A DNA stretch of 45,629 nucleotides from DATAEK01 sp036258055 (GCA_036258055.1 DATAEK010000077.1:1-45629), one strand, 5' to 3'; numbered from the stretch's first letter, positions 8,330 to 22,130 are shown. Made by a program: numbers and translations. The notes: a model not told the origin generated them from the sequence alone.

Positions 8330-9922
8330 ATGGCGCCACTGAGAACCATGCGCCCGGCCTACGTCGACCGCTTGCCGCCGTGCAATCACGCGTGCCCTGC
8401 GGGGGAGAACATTCAGGCCTGGCTTGGCGAGGCACAGGCCGGCCGCTACCGCGAGGCCTGGGAGATCATCGTCCGCGACAATCCGATGCCGTCGGTCCAC
8501 GGCCGCGTCTGTTATCACCCCTGCGAGGACGCGTGCAACCGCAAGGATGTCGACGAAGCCGTCAACATCCATGCGATCGAACGGTTTGTGGGCGATATGG
8601 CCCTCAGTCGAGGTTGGAGCGTAGCGCCTGACGTTCCACTGTCGGGCTATCGCATTCTCGTCGTCGGCGCAGGCCCGAGCGGCTTGTCGGCCGCCTGGCA
8701 CCTGGCGCAGCGCGGCCACGCCGTGACCGTCCATGACGCCGGCCCTTTGGCGGGCGGGATGATGCACTTCGGCATCCCGAAGTACCGATTGCCTCGCGCA
8801 GTGCTCGACGGCGAGATCGATCGCATCCGTCGACTCGGCGTCGAAATCGTCCTCAACCACAAAGTCACGGATCTCGTCGCCGAGAAGATCGAGGGCGGAT
8901 TCGATGCGGTCTTCCTCGCCGTCGGCGCGCACCTGAGCAAGCGGCAGGACATCCCGGCACGGGACGCCGGCAAGGTCTATGACGCGCTGCAGTTTCTGAA
9001 GAGCGTCGAGACGGGTGACGAGCCTCCTCGGATCGGCCGCCGCGTCGCAATATACGGCGGCGGCAATACCGCGATGGACGCCGCCCGAACGGCCGCGAGA
9101 CTCGGGGCCGAGCCCCTCATCATCTACCGGCGTACCCGCAACGAAATGCCGGCGCATGATTTCGAAGCCGACGACGCTCTCGAAGAGGGCATCAAGATCC
9201 ATTGGCTGCGGACGATCAAGGAAATCGACGGGACGACACTGCATGTGGAGGTGATGCGGCTCGATGAGAACCGCTCGCCGGTGCCCACCGGCGAGTTCGA
9301 GACGCTCGAAGCCGATTCCGTAGTGCTCGCACTCGGCCAGGACACGGACACGACATTTCTGAAGAACGTCCCAGGCATCGAGTTCAAGAAAGATGGGACC
9401 GTCGTCGTGGGACGCGACATGAGGACCGGATGCCCCGGCGTATTCGCCGGCGGCGACATGGTGCCGTACGCCAGGACCGTGACGACCGCTGTGGGTCACG
9501 GCAAGAGGGCCGCGCAACATATCGACGCCTGGCTCCGCGACGAGATTCGCACGAAGCCGAAGCACGAGATCGCGACGTTCGACATGCTGCGGCTCTGGTA
9601 TCACAGCGAGGCGCGAAAGTGTGGCCAGAGCACGATCGACCTCGATCGCCGGCGGCATACGTTCGAGGAGGTCGTCGTTGGTCTCGATCGCGACACTGCG
9701 CGGTACGAGGCACAGCGGTGCTTGTCCTGCGGCAACTGTTTCGAGTGCGACGGCTGTTACTCGGCCTGCCCTGAGCAGGCCGTGATCAAGCTGGGTCCGG
9801 GCCGACGGTACGCATACGACCTGAACAGGTGCACGGGCTGTGCGATCTGCTACGACCAGTGCCCCTGTGGCGCGATCACGATGATCCCGGAGTCCGTCGC
9901 CGCGGCTGCCGCTGACGCGTAG
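8330..9922 (+). CDS. GltD-like FAD/NAD(P) oxidoreductase with C-terminal 2x[4Fe-4S] domain
   Basis: 530 aa. The N-terminus carries the GltD-type Fe-S helical domain with Cys residues in PPCNHACPAGENIQAWL and GRVCYHPCEDACNR. A first dinucleotide fold (VVGAGPSGLSAAWHLAQRG, FAD) and a second (IYGGGNTAMDAARTAARLG, NAD(P)H) follow. GVFAGGDMV is the flavin-binding end motif. From about residue 463 there is a ferredoxin-like tail with clusters CLSCGNCFECDGCYSACP and CTGCAICYDQCPCG. It resembles the small subunit of glutamate synthase and NfnB-type enzymes, with electrons moving between NAD(P)H and ferredoxin. ATG 8330 is chosen because GAGGGGGAG precedes it. It lies 36 nt upstream of nifJ, so it probably passes ferredoxin electrons to or from NAD(P)H. 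True glutamate synthase activity is unlikely: no gltB is present. Confidence 0.85.
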   Translation: MAPLRTMRPAYVDRLPPCNHACPAGENIQAWLGEAQAGRYREAWEIIVRDNPMPSVHGRVCYHPCEDACNRKDVDEAVNIHAIERFVGDMALSRGWSVAPDVPLSGYRILVVGAGPSGLSAAWHLAQRGHAVTVHDAGPLAGGMMHFGIPKYRLPRAVLDGEIDRIRRLGVEIVLNHKVTDLVAEKIEGGFDAVFLAVGAHLSKRQDIPARDAGKVYDALQFLKSVETGDEPPRIGRRVAIYGGGNTAMDAARTAARLGAEPLIIYRRTRNEMPAHDFEADDALEEGIKIHWLRTIKEIDGTTLHVEVMRLDENRSPVPTGEFETLEADSVVLALGQDTDTTFLKNVPGIEFKKDGTVVVGRDMRTGCPGVFAGGDMVPYARTVTTAVGHGKRAAQHIDAWLRDEIRTKPKHEIATFDMLRLWYHSEARKCGQSTIDLDRRRHTFEEVVVGLDRDTARYEAQRCLSCGNCFECDGCYSACPEQAVIKLGPGRRYAYDLNRCTGCAICYDQCPCGAITMIPESVAAAAADA

Positions 9923-9958
9923 TCCCTTGCAGGCGGCGGCCACGAAAAAGAAGGCGCT

Positions 9959-13681
<3,723 letters not shown>

Positions 13682-14666
13682 CAACATCCGCCGCCTCGAA
13701 GACAACAACGCCGCCGCCGTCGTGCTGTTCTCGCTCTTTGAGGAACAGATCCGTCACGACTCGGCGGCCCTGGAGTATTTCTTCAGCGTCGGCCGCGACA
13801 GCTTCGCCGAGGCGTCGTCGTACTTTCCCGAGATTCGCGACTACGACGTCGGTCCGGGGCAATATCTGGATCTCGTCCGCAGAGCGAGCGAAGCGGTCGA
13901 TATCCCGATCATCGCGAGTCTGAACGGCATCAGCGAGCACGGATGGGTGACGTTTGCGAAAGAGATGGAGGATGCCGGCGCCAGTGCGATCGAGCTGAAC
14001 GTCTACTACATTCCCACCGAGACGTTTCTCTCGGGCGCAGCAGTGGAGCAACAGTACGTCAATGTGCTGTCAGCCGTGAAGGCCAGGGTGGCGATCCCGG
14101 TCGCCATCAAGCTCGGACCGTACTTCAGCTCTTTCGCTGACATGGCGAGCCAACTGGACGAAGCCGGCGCCGATGCGCTGGTGCTGTTCAATCGCTTTTA
14201 TCAACCGGATTTCGACATCGAGACTCGGACCGTCGTCCCTTCCCTTGCGTTGAGCCGGCCCGACGAGATTCGCTTACCGCTGCTGTGGATAGCGCTGCTG
14301 TACGGTCGGGTGTCGGCATCGCTGGCGGCAACGACTGGCGTGCACGGCCCGGTCGAGGCGATCAAGTACTTGATGGCAGGCGCTGACGTCGTGATGAGCA
14401 CGTCGGCGGTGCTGCAGGAGGGTCCGCCGTTTTTCGCGCGTGTGATCGCCCAGATGACGGACTGGATGGAGAAGAAGGGCTACGCGTCTGTCGATCAAAT
14501 GCGCGGCTCGATGAGCCAGCAGTCGGTCACGGATTCGACCGCGTTCGTGCGCGCCAACTACATCAAGACCCTCGAGAGCTACGCGAAAACGACCACCATG
14601 ACGGAGAGGCTGGCACGGTTGAAACCGCGCTGAACAGCGCTTTACGGACTGGACGGCTGACGACAC

Positions 14667-17651
14667 TCAGAACAGGAACCGCAGCTGCAGCTGGAACATC
14701 CGCGGCGGATCGATGTTCGCCAACGACGGAAGCGCGTTCGTCGTCGTCCCCACGGCCACGAGCTGGCCGAAGGTCGGATTCGGAATGAGCGTATCGCCGT
14801 AGGTGGTTTGCGCGCGGCCGAGCAGGTTTCCGTGATTGAACAGGTTGAACCCCTCGAGTCGCAGCAGAATCGTCCGGCCCGAAAGCTTGATGCGATCTTC
14901 GACGAAGAGGGCCACTTCGGACGTCGGCGTCCCGCGGAACGCGGACTTGGCGATTACCTTGCCATCGATGACCGGCCGGTCGTTGTTCGCGCCGTCGCCG
15001 CTGTTGTCGATACCGGTGGTCGCGTTGAACGGACGCGACGAGGCGAGCTGCGCTACGGTCCCCGCAGTGAAGTTGTACGGCAGGTCGTAGCTGAACCCGA
15101 TGACCGCGCGGTGACGCTGATCGACCACACTCGGCCCGCGCTCCTCTTCGCCGAGGCGCGCGATGTTCGAGTCGTTCGGGTTGATGCCATTGCCGTCCGG
15201 CTCGGCGGTGTTCGTCGCCTTTGCTAGCGTGTAGCTGAGATGCGCGTACATCTTCGAGTTGCCGCGATAGCTGACCTGCGTCTGCAGCCCGTTGTAGTCG
15301 GCAACACCGAGGTTCATCAGCACGTTGACGTTGCGCACGCCGCCGTCGACCGGAACGATCGGCCGTGTTGCGTTGGCAGCTGCGACGGTCCTCGTCTGTC
15401 CGGGCGCGGTCCGATCGAATGGCATCGGCGCGTTCAAATCGACGCTGCGATCGAGGTTGGTCCAGTGCTGGTGCACGTAATCGGCTCCGACGAACAGACC
15501 GCGTATCACTTCCCGCTCGGCGCCGATGGACGTCACCTGGCTGCGTGGATTGACGAACTCGTCAGGATAGTTCGGCAGCAAATCGAAGTTCAGCCCGTAA
15601 CTCGCGAACTGCGCCCTGTAGAAGTCGGCCTGGCCGGCGCGAATCGTGATATTGCGCGCAGGCTGCCGGGAGAGCGGCAACGTACGGGGATCGATCGGCA
15701 CCGGGACACAGGGGAAGTTCAGGCAGGTGGGGAAGCCAGTCTGGCCCGGGTTCGCGTTGTAGGTCGTGAGGCCGTCGAGGCCGCCGGTCAGCGCGCTGGC
15801 GATCGCGTTCGCGCGAATCTGCGTGTAGTACATCGCGTAGCCGCCGCGAATAGCCGTGCGCGAATCGCCGAACGGATGCCAGCCGAAGCCAAGTCGCGGC
15901 GCGAAGTTCTTCGTCGCATCGGTCAGCGTCTGACGGTCGTAGCGCAGACCGGCGTCGATGGTGAGATCGTCGGTGACGCGAAAACTGTCCTGCACGAACG
16001 CCACCGACATCCACTGCTTCAGCTCGTAGCTGGTGACGCCGTAGCTGACCGGCTGTGAGTACTGCTGCACGTCGGCCAGCGTCAGCTGCTCGAACGGCGC
16101 CGTCGTCGTGCTGAGGAATGTGAACGTGCCGAGGATCGCAGTGCCTGGCTCACTGCCCGTGCCACCAGTCGTGTGGTGAATCAGGCTGCCGCCGAACCGC
16201 AGGTTGTGGCGACCGCGGCTCCACGACACGGTGTCGGCGAGCTGCCACTGATGACCGAAGAGGTCCGACGAGCGCGACTCACCGATCGTGAACGGCACGG
16301 ACCCGGCCCGCGTGTAGGTGGTCGACAGTGTCTGCGGTTTCCAAAAAGTCACGGGATCGCCGTGCAGGTAGGCAAAGCGCGCTTCGTTGAGCAGGTTGCC
16401 GCTGATCACGGTGGTGTGGTTGGCCTGCGTCGTCCATGAGTCGCGTTCGTAGAACCGGGCAACCGTCGGCGCACTGGTCCCGACGACGGCGTCATTGGGA
16501 TTGGTGTCGTGCATCCGATCGAGGTTGAACCGCACCATCAGCGTCTGCGACGGCGTGAGCTTGTGATCGGCTCGAGTGTTGACGAGCGTCTGCCGGTAAT
16601 GACCCACGTAGGTGAGGCTGCCGTCCGGCGGCAGCACGAACGACGGCAGCGTCGGCGAGAGGAACGTCGTCCGGTCCTGCATTGTGTAGTCGGCCGTCGC
16701 GAAGAAAAACGTCTTGTCCTGAAAGATAGGCCCGCCGATCGAACCGGAGAACTGATCCAGTTCGTCCGGAACGTCTGCGGGATTGATGGCCGTCAGCGTC
16801 GTGGGCGTCGTGCAGCTCGCAACCTCCGGGGCGCAGAACCCGTCGGTCGAGAAGGTCTTCGCCTGCCAGCTTCCGGGGCGAGCCATGTAGAGCGCTTCGC
16901 CATGCAGGTTGTTCGTGCCGGATTTGGTCACGATGTTCATCGCCGGGCCCGCGGTCCATCCGAACTCTGCGGAAAACGCGTTCGAGAGTACGGCGATCTC
17001 CTGAACGGCACCAACGGGCACGGTGGCGATCATGGTCTGGCGTCCCCAGCTCTCGTCGTTGCTCGCGCCGTCCAGCATGAACGTAGTCGTGCGCCGGCTC
17101 CCTGAGCCGGTAATGAAGTACGTCGTGTTGACGAACAGGTCACCGGTGCCCTTCCCCTGCCGGAATGCGGAGTTGAACAGCGGCAGGTTCCCGATCTTGC
17201 GGCCGAGGATCGGCGTCTCGTCGATGGCGGGGCTGTCCATCCGGCGGCCGATCTGCGGGTCGGCGCGCACACCCTGGGTTGTACCGAAGACGGTGACCTG
17301 GGTCTCACCGCCGCTGGCGAAGAGCTTGACCCTGACGGTAGCGGTTTCTCCCGCGCGCAGCGTGAGGCCCTTGACGTCGTCGGCGGTGAAGCCGGGCTTC
17401 GACACGTTGATGGCGTAGGTGCCGGTCAGCGGCAGCCCGGCTATCGACGCCGTGCCGTCGGAGCCGGACATCACCTCACGGGTCGCCCCGGTCGCGCTGT
17501 TGACGACCGCGATCTTCGCGTCGCTGACGATGCCGCCGGTCTGATCCACGGCGACGACGACAATCGAGGACGTATTGGGCGTCTGGGCCAGCGCCGGCAC
17601 CGTCAGCGCCAACACGGGCAGTGCCAGAAACACGCGCACCAGCATTCTCAT
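14667..17651 (-). CDS. Oar-like TonB-dependent receptor with carboxypeptidase-regulatory-like domain
   Basis: 994 aa. Signal peptide MRMLVRVFLALPVLALTVPA ending ALA-Q. Residues about 30-115 are a carboxypeptidase-regulatory-like (Ig-fold) domain (VDQTGGIVSDAKIAVVN...SGSDGTASIAGLPLTGTYAI). A plug follows (MLDGASNDESWG, VQEIAVLSNAFSAEFGWTAG, MNIVTKSGTNNLHGE), then a large outer-membrane beta-barrel ending in LRFLF with a terminal Phe. The start at 17651 is chosen because GGAGAGGG precedes it. Receptors of this class are abundant in Acidobacteriota and are thought to import large ligands or take part in protein secretion. The ligand cannot be told. It is convergent with the DHODH-like gene (33 nt apart). 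Confidence 0.93.
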   Translation of the reverse strand: MRMLVRVFLALPVLALTVPALAQTPNTSSIVVVAVDQTGGIVSDAKIAVVNSATGATREVMSGSDGTASIAGLPLTGTYAINVSKPGFTADDVKGLTLRAGETATVRVKLFASGGETQVTVFGTTQGVRADPQIGRRMDSPAIDETPILGRKIGNLPLFNSAFRQGKGTGDLFVNTTYFITGSGSRRTTTFMLDGASNDESWGRQTMIATVPVGAVQEIAVLSNAFSAEFGWTAGPAMNIVTKSGTNNLHGEALYMARPGSWQAKTFSTDGFCAPEVASCTTPTTLTAINPADVPDELDQFSGSIGGPIFQDKTFFFATADYTMQDRTTFLSPTLPSFVLPPDGSLTYVGHYRQTLVNTRADHKLTPSQTLMVRFNLDRMHDTNPNDAVVGTSAPTVARFYERDSWTTQANHTTVISGNLLNEARFAYLHGDPVTFWKPQTLSTTYTRAGSVPFTIGESRSSDLFGHQWQLADTVSWSRGRHNLRFGGSLIHHTTGGTGSEPGTAILGTFTFLSTTTAPFEQLTLADVQQYSQPVSYGVTSYELKQWMSVAFVQDSFRVTDDLTIDAGLRYDRQTLTDATKNFAPRLGFGWHPFGDSRTAIRGGYAMYYTQIRANAIASALTGGLDGLTTYNANPGQTGFPTCLNFPCVPVPIDPRTLPLSRQPARNITIRAGQADFYRAQFASYGLNFDLLPNYPDEFVNPRSQVTSIGAEREVIRGLFVGADYVHQHWTNLDRSVDLNAPMPFDRTAPGQTRTVAAANATRPIVPVDGGVRNVNVLMNLGVADYNGLQTQVSYRGNSKMYAHLSYTLAKATNTAEPDGNGINPNDSNIARLGEEERGPSVVDQRHRAVIGFSYDLPYNFTAGTVAQLASSRPFNATTGIDNSGDGANNDRPVIDGKVIAKSAFRGTPTSEVALFVEDRIKLSGRTILLRLEGFNLFNHGNLLGRAQTTYGDTLIPNPTFGQLVAVGTTTNALPSLANIDPPRMFQLQLRFLF

Positions 17652-17864
17652 CAGGAAACCCTCTCCCCGGATTGCGAGCGTCGTTTGCCGGAACCCTGTG
17701 GACTGACTCGTGCGAGGACGTACCAAGCCGACAGGCCACGTCACCTGTAGGCTTCAAATCTAGGCTGGGGGCGCCATCTACTACCACAGAGCGTAGGTCG
17801 GCAGATGGACGCGCGGCGGGACATCGTGCCTGTCAGGTGGCTCGTGCGCCGGTGCGGACGACGT

Positions 17865-17996
17865 CTACGCCGTGACGCCGAGGGTCCGGAGCCGTTCGCG
17901 AGCCCCGTCCTGCCACCGCTGCTCGATCACCAGGCCCAGCACCGTCTTGTAGTCGGCGATGGCCAAGTTGTTCTGCAACCGAGTTGCGGGGGGTGG
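17865..17996 (-). other. Unassigned coding-like tract in a degraded intergenic region
   Basis: Directly after the permease-tail stop codon, the same minus-strand frame stays open for 43 residues (including LQNNLAIADYKTVLGLVIEQ) to a TAG at 17865-17867. I do not recognise it. With the permease tail it suggests that 17652-18077 (426 nt without an intact gene) contains decayed coding DNA rather than a dedicated regulatory region. Confidence 0.25.
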
Positions 17997-18050
17997 TTAT
18001 TCGGCTCGAAGGGCCTTCAGCGGATCGGTGCGCACCGCGCGCAGCGGCCT
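17997..18050 (-). pseudogene. Possible C-terminal remnant of an ABC (ADOP/MacB-type) permease
   Basis: On the minus strand, 17 residues ending RAVRTDPLKALRAE then TAA match the typical end of FtsX/MacB-type permeases of the acidobacterial ADOP group (ARRAxRxDPxxALRxE-stop). No permease sequence is recognisable further upstream, where the M48 protease gene begins to end. The short length limits confidence. Confidence 0.45.
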
Positions 18051-18077
18051 TTCCTCATCTGCGAGTGAACGATCGCG

Positions 18078-19496
18078 TCAACGCACCTCAGTCAGCCGGA
18101 TCGATTCGCCGACACGCCGGAATGTCTCCTGAAACGTCTCTGCGTCGTTATCGGGTACGAGCGTCAGGTAGTAGAACAAGCTGCCGTCGGCGAGGAACGT
18201 CGTGTAGACCGCGATGCGTTCCTGGCCGCCGAGCGGCGATGGGTTGACGAGCGGCGTCGCCAGAGCCGAACGTTGCGACATCCGTATCGCCTGTTGCGTC
18301 CCGGCAAGCCGGAGCTCGGGATTGTTCTGCGCGACGGCCTGCAGCCAGGCGTTCGTCGCTTCCCGCAGATCGCGCGATCCGGCCTTGGTCACACCGAACT
18401 CGACGCCGTGGGTGAAGACCGTTTGTCCATTGAGTTGACCGTATCCGTTCTGCGGGACGACTTTGATCGCGCTCTTCGACGCGAGGCTGGTCCAATCAGC
18501 TGGAACGGAGGCTTGAAACACCTTGCCACCGCTGATCTCCCGATATTGCGACGACGGTCGCGGCACGGGTTGGCCCGGCGTTCCGACCGATGAAGGCGCT
18601 TCCCCACCGGGCCCGCCCGCCCGCGCCAGATCGGCCATCGACTTCGCCGCGGGCAACGACGCGAACGTGCGCTTCATCGGTTCGAACTCGCGGTTGTCGG
18701 CCGCGCGCGCGATCGTCAGCTGCTCTGCCTCTTTCGTGATGTATTGGGTCCGGTTGCCGGGATTCGGGTGGCTGCTCATCCACTGCGGACCGCTGCCTCC
18801 GCTGCTTTTCGATTCGCGCTCGATCGTCTCGAACATGCGGGCGAGATCTCGCGGGTCGTAGCCGGCGCGCGCCATGATCTGCGCACCCAGGAGATCCGCT
18901 TGCTTCTCGAAGTCGCGGCTGTACCTCAAGAGCAGGGTGCCCAGCCCAAACTGGCTGCCTTGCGCAATGGCCGATCCCGCTGCCCCTCCCACGACCGCGC
19001 CCCCAACCGCGCCGGCAAGCTGACCGAGCTGCAACCAGGGATTCTGCGCTTTGGACGCATTTGCTGTCCCATGTCGAAGCAGGACATGCGAAAGCTCGTG
19101 CGCCATGACGCCAACGACCTCGCCCTCGGAAGCCGCGGCGTCGAACATGCCACGGTGCACGAACATCGGCCCGCCCGGAAGCGCAAAAGCGTTGATCTCT
19201 TTCAGGTTCACCGGCGTGAACGAATACTCGTAGACGGATTCGTTGAGCTCGGCGGGAGCGGCGGCCACGAGTCGATCGCCAAGCGTGGTCAGGTAACGCG
19301 CGATCTTTTCGTCCTGGATGATGGGATACTGCTGGCGAACCTCGGCAGCCGCTTCGCGTCCGAGCTCGACGTCCTGTTGTGGCGTGAATCTGTTCTTCGG
19401 CAGCTTGATCACGGTCTGCGCGAAGAGGACGGCGACTGACGCGCACATGACGATCACGAGAGCCACTGTGCGTCTTGCCGGACTTGTGATCGTCAT
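18078..19496 (-). CDS. Exported M48 family metalloprotease
   Basis: 472 aa. The N-terminal hydrophobic segment (VALVIVMCASVAVLFA) acts as a signal peptide. The zinc-binding HELSH is at residues 133-137. A second conserved block, RDFEKQADLLGAQIMARAGYDP, supplies the third metal ligand Glu, as in BepA/YggG-like peptidases. Family blocks LGDRLVAAAP, YSFTPVNLKEINAFALPGGP and VHRGMF are present. The last 150 residues (after a Gly/Pro linker) form an extra domain (GKVFQASVPADWTSLAS, TVFTHGVEFGVTKA) of unknown role. It is likely periplasmic and involved in outer-membrane protein quality control. ATG 19496 follows GAGGGAGAG. The next upstream gene (monooxygenase fold) ends 28 nt away, so co-transcription is plausible. 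Confidence 0.9.
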   Translation of the reverse strand: MTITSPARRTVALVIVMCASVAVLFAQTVIKLPKNRFTPQQDVELGREAAAEVRQQYPIIQDEKIARYLTTLGDRLVAAAPAELNESVYEYSFTPVNLKEINAFALPGGPMFVHRGMFDAAASEGEVVGVMAHELSHVLLRHGTANASKAQNPWLQLGQLAGAVGGAVVGGAAGSAIAQGSQFGLGTLLLRYSRDFEKQADLLGAQIMARAGYDPRDLARMFETIERESKSSGGSGPQWMSSHPNPGNRTQYITKEAEQLTIARAADNREFEPMKRTFASLPAAKSMADLARAGGPGGEAPSSVGTPGQPVPRPSSQYREISGGKVFQASVPADWTSLASKSAIKVVPQNGYGQLNGQTVFTHGVEFGVTKAGSRDLREATNAWLQAVAQNNPELRLAGTQQAIRMSQRSALATPLVNPSPLGGQERIAVYTTFLADGSLFYYLTLVPDNDAETFQETFRRVGESIRLTEVR

Positions 19497-19524
19497 GACG
19501 GCTCTCCCTCAGGTCCCGGTTGCA

Positions 19525-19926
19525 CTAGCGCGCCGCCGCCTTACCTAAGCCATAACCGCCAATCGGCTCGGTCTCCACTCTGTTGCTGAACCCGGCAATC
19601 AGCGGCCTTGCCTTGGTGATGGCGTCTTGAACGGCCGGCAGTCCCAGCGATGCTTTGTGGCTCTCGGCGCTGTCCCAGACCTCAGTGATCCATAGCGCGT
19701 CGGCGTCGGTCGGATCCTTTGCAATGACGTAACTGAGACAGCCAGGCATCGCCTGCGTGGAGCCGAGGAGAATCGACACGAGCAAATCGCGCTGCCCCGC
19801 CACGGCGGTCATCTTCCCGATCAGTCCATACATCGTCGATACCTTCTGCACTGGCGTGATACGCGCCCAGGCGAGCCCCACTGCAGTACCCGCCAGGGCG
19901 AGAAATCCTCGTCGAGCCACAGCCAT
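19525..19926 (-). CDS. Tat-exported antibiotic-biosynthesis-monooxygenase-fold protein
   Basis: 133 aa. The first 21 residues, MAVARRGFLALAGTAVGLAWA, form a Tat signal (ARRGFLAL). The rest matches the small ABM dimeric ferredoxin-like fold: MYGLIGKMTAVAGQRDLLVSIL, PGCLSYVIAKDPTDADALWI, TEVWDSAESHKASLGLPAVQ. Members are cofactor-free quinol monooxygenases or haem-degrading enzymes, and export by Tat is unusual for such a small domain. The ATG has GGAGGAG before it. It precedes the M48 protease by 28 nt on the same strand. Substrate unknown. Confidence 0.82.
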   Translation of the reverse strand: MAVARRGFLALAGTAVGLAWARITPVQKVSTMYGLIGKMTAVAGQRDLLVSILLGSTQAMPGCLSYVIAKDPTDADALWITEVWDSAESHKASLGLPAVQDAITKARPLIAGFSNRVETEPIGGYGLGKAAAR

Positions 19927-20019
19927 GCTGATCGTACTCCTCCGTTCACGGACGGCAAGACGAGTCTACCCGGTTCGGTCCCGCCCTTGCGACCAGCCCG
20001 GTGTGCAGTTATGCTGCGC

Positions 20020-20039
20020 GAAGCGCATCAGGGCGCTTC
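20020..20039. promoter_or_regulatory. Inverted repeat in a divergent promoter region
   Basis: GAAGCG-8 nt-CGCTTC, a perfect 6-bp palindrome arm pair in the 243-nt divergent gap between the monooxygenase-fold gene and the ankyrin gene. It could be an operator. No regulator is known. Confidence 0.25.
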
Positions 20040-20169
20040 CGTGTCCGCGGAAAGGACTGCGTCCACCTGAGGAATCTCACAATCTATCGCCACGATGAAC
20101 TCTTTTCTGCCCGAGTGAGCGGACGCCGGGCGCCTGGACGGCTGAAGGCCGCCTCGAAAGGAGCTCATC

Positions 20170-22086
20170 ATGACGCGCCAGTCACTCCCTACCCGCACGC
20201 TCCGCGAGCGTCCAGACCTCGATCAACTCAAACGCCAGGCCAAGGAGCTGCTCCGCTCCTTTGAACAGGGTGACCAGGCGGCGGTGGCCGAGGTCAACGC
20301 GCACTATCACGGCGCCGACTCGCGGACGTTCGCGCTGCACGACGCCCAGCTCGTGATCGCGCGCGCGTACGGCTTCGAAAGCTGGCCGAAGCTCAAAGCG
20401 TTCGTGGACGGCGCGACGATCCGCCGGCTCGTCGATGCGGTTCGCGCGAGTGGCCTGGACGAGGTGCGCGGGCTGTTGAAAGTCCGGCCCGAGCTCGCGC
20501 ACATGTCGATCGACAACCTGCAGGTGGTGCACCATGCGGTCCTCGCGCGGGCGCCCGAGATGGTGCGGATCCTGATGGCGCACGGCGCCAACGCCCGCGA
20601 CGGCGTCTACCCCTACCGCGACGCCACGACGGCGTACGCGATCGCCGTGCAGCGCGGCTACGACGACATCGTCCGCATCATCGAGGAAGAGGAACAGCAT
20701 CAACGGGAGGCGAAGAGTGGATTGCCGAACGCCCCGGCCGCCGACGACCTCTTCCATGCGATTGCCTCGGGCGACGCCGACCGGGCGATTGCACTGATGG
20801 AGGAGAATCCGGCGCGGATCCACACGCGTCACATTCCATCCGAGGCGTCGCCGTTGCACGCGGCGGCGCAGGCGCTCGACACGACATTGGTTGCCTGGTT
20901 ACTCGCGCACGGCGCGGATCCGCGCGCGCAGATGCATCGCGATCTCACACCGCTCGATCTCGCGGCGCACCGGTGGTATCGAACTGACACGACGCGGGTC
21001 GAGGCCGTCGCCCGGCTGATGTTCGATTGGGGTGCGCCGATGACGGCCGCCGCGGCCGCGGCGCTCGGCGACACAGCGTGGCTCCGGGCGCGCCACGCGG
21101 AAGGCACACTGACGGATCAGAACGACGGTTCCGGCGGACTGTTGCGGATCGCGGTCACGCACAACCATCCCGCGGTCCTCGACCTGCTCCTCGACTTCGG
21201 CTTCGATCCCGACGAGCGCATCCGGTTGCACGGCGGGGATGATGCTCCTTTCACCTGGGGCATGGCGCTCCAGAATGCGGTGCAGTTGAAGCGATACGAA
21301 ATGGCGGAGACGCTGCTGAAGCGCGGGGCAGATCCCAACGCCTCGATCTACGCGAGCGGCGACCCGGTGTTCTCGGCCTACAGCGAAGGCGATCAACAGA
21401 TGATCGCGCTGCTGGAGCGCTACGGAGGTGTGCCGTCCGCGACCACCGCGGGACTGTTCCGTCAGACCGAGCTCGCAAAGAAAATGCTGGTGGGCGAGGC
21501 GCGGTACCGCGTCGACGGGGCGGCGGGAGCGCCGCTCGGCGAGCAGCTGCTCTGGGGCGGCGCGTGCGGCGGCGATCCCGAGATCGTCCGGATGGCGCTC
21601 GAGCGCGTCGACTGGCCGCGCGATGATCCGCGCTGGTTCTCGATGCTGGAGCAGCCGCTGCGCGCGTGGACACACGGCACCGTCAGCGAGAGCTGGAACC
21701 CGAACACCTATCTCACGTGCTTTCGCCTGCTGCTCGAACGCTGCGATCCCAACCTGCGTGGACGTCCGACCGACGGCGGTCAATTCGGCCTGACGACCCT
21801 GCACAATATCGTCGCACGTGGCGACATGACACCCGAGGAGCGGGTGGCCTTCGCTGCGGCGATTCTCGACCACGGGGCGCGCCTCGACATTCGCGACAAC
21901 CTGCTGAAGAGCACCCCGCTGGGATGGGCGTGTCGATGGGGACAGCTACCGCTCGTGAAGCTGTTCCTCGAGCGTGGCGCCGATGCCGTCGAGTCGGACG
22001 CGGAGCCATGGGCAACGCCGTTGGCGTGGGCCGAGAGAATGGGGCACGCCGACGTCGTCGCGGAATTGCAGGCTCGACAAGGCTGA
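20170..22086 (+). CDS. Large cytoplasmic ankyrin-repeat protein
   Basis: 638 aa with no signal peptide or membrane segment. The N-terminal 70 residues (RPDLDQLKRQAKELLRSF..., ADSRTFALHDAQLVIARAYG) form a conserved helical cap seen in bacterial ankyrin proteins of this type. At least eight ankyrin-like units follow, for example LQVVHHAVLARAPEMVRILM, SPLHAAAQALDTTLVAWLLA, GLLRIAVTHNHPAVLDLLLD and TPLGWACRWGQLPLVKLFLE. It probably mediates protein-protein contacts; partner unknown. AAAGGAG 7 nt before the ATG supports the start. It is divergent from the monooxygenase-fold gene and convergent with the beta-propeller gene at 22143. Confidence 0.9.
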   Translation: MTRQSLPTRTLRERPDLDQLKRQAKELLRSFEQGDQAAVAEVNAHYHGADSRTFALHDAQLVIARAYGFESWPKLKAFVDGATIRRLVDAVRASGLDEVRGLLKVRPELAHMSIDNLQVVHHAVLARAPEMVRILMAHGANARDGVYPYRDATTAYAIAVQRGYDDIVRIIEEEEQHQREAKSGLPNAPAADDLFHAIASGDADRAIALMEENPARIHTRHIPSEASPLHAAAQALDTTLVAWLLAHGADPRAQMHRDLTPLDLAAHRWYRTDTTRVEAVARLMFDWGAPMTAAAAAALGDTAWLRARHAEGTLTDQNDGSGGLLRIAVTHNHPAVLDLLLDFGFDPDERIRLHGGDDAPFTWGMALQNAVQLKRYEMAETLLKRGADPNASIYASGDPVFSAYSEGDQQMIALLERYGGVPSATTAGLFRQTELAKKMLVGEARYRVDGAAGAPLGEQLLWGGACGGDPEIVRMALERVDWPRDDPRWFSMLEQPLRAWTHGTVSESWNPNTYLTCFRLLLERCDPNLRGRPTDGGQFGLTTLHNIVARGDMTPEERVAFAAAILDHGARLDIRDNLLKSTPLGWACRWGQLPLVKLFLERGADAVESDAEPWATPLAWAERMGHADVVAELQARQG

Positions 22087-22102
22087 CCACGCCTGACGAG
22101 AT

Positions 22103-22130
22103 GCGGAGCGGGCTCGTCGGCCCGCTTCCG
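22103..22130. terminator. Hairpin between convergent genes
   Basis: GCGGAGCGGG and CCCGCTTCCG pair with one bulge around an 8-nt loop, in the 56-nt gap between two convergent genes. There is no clear T-tract, so bidirectional terminator function is only inferred from position. Confidence 0.35.
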
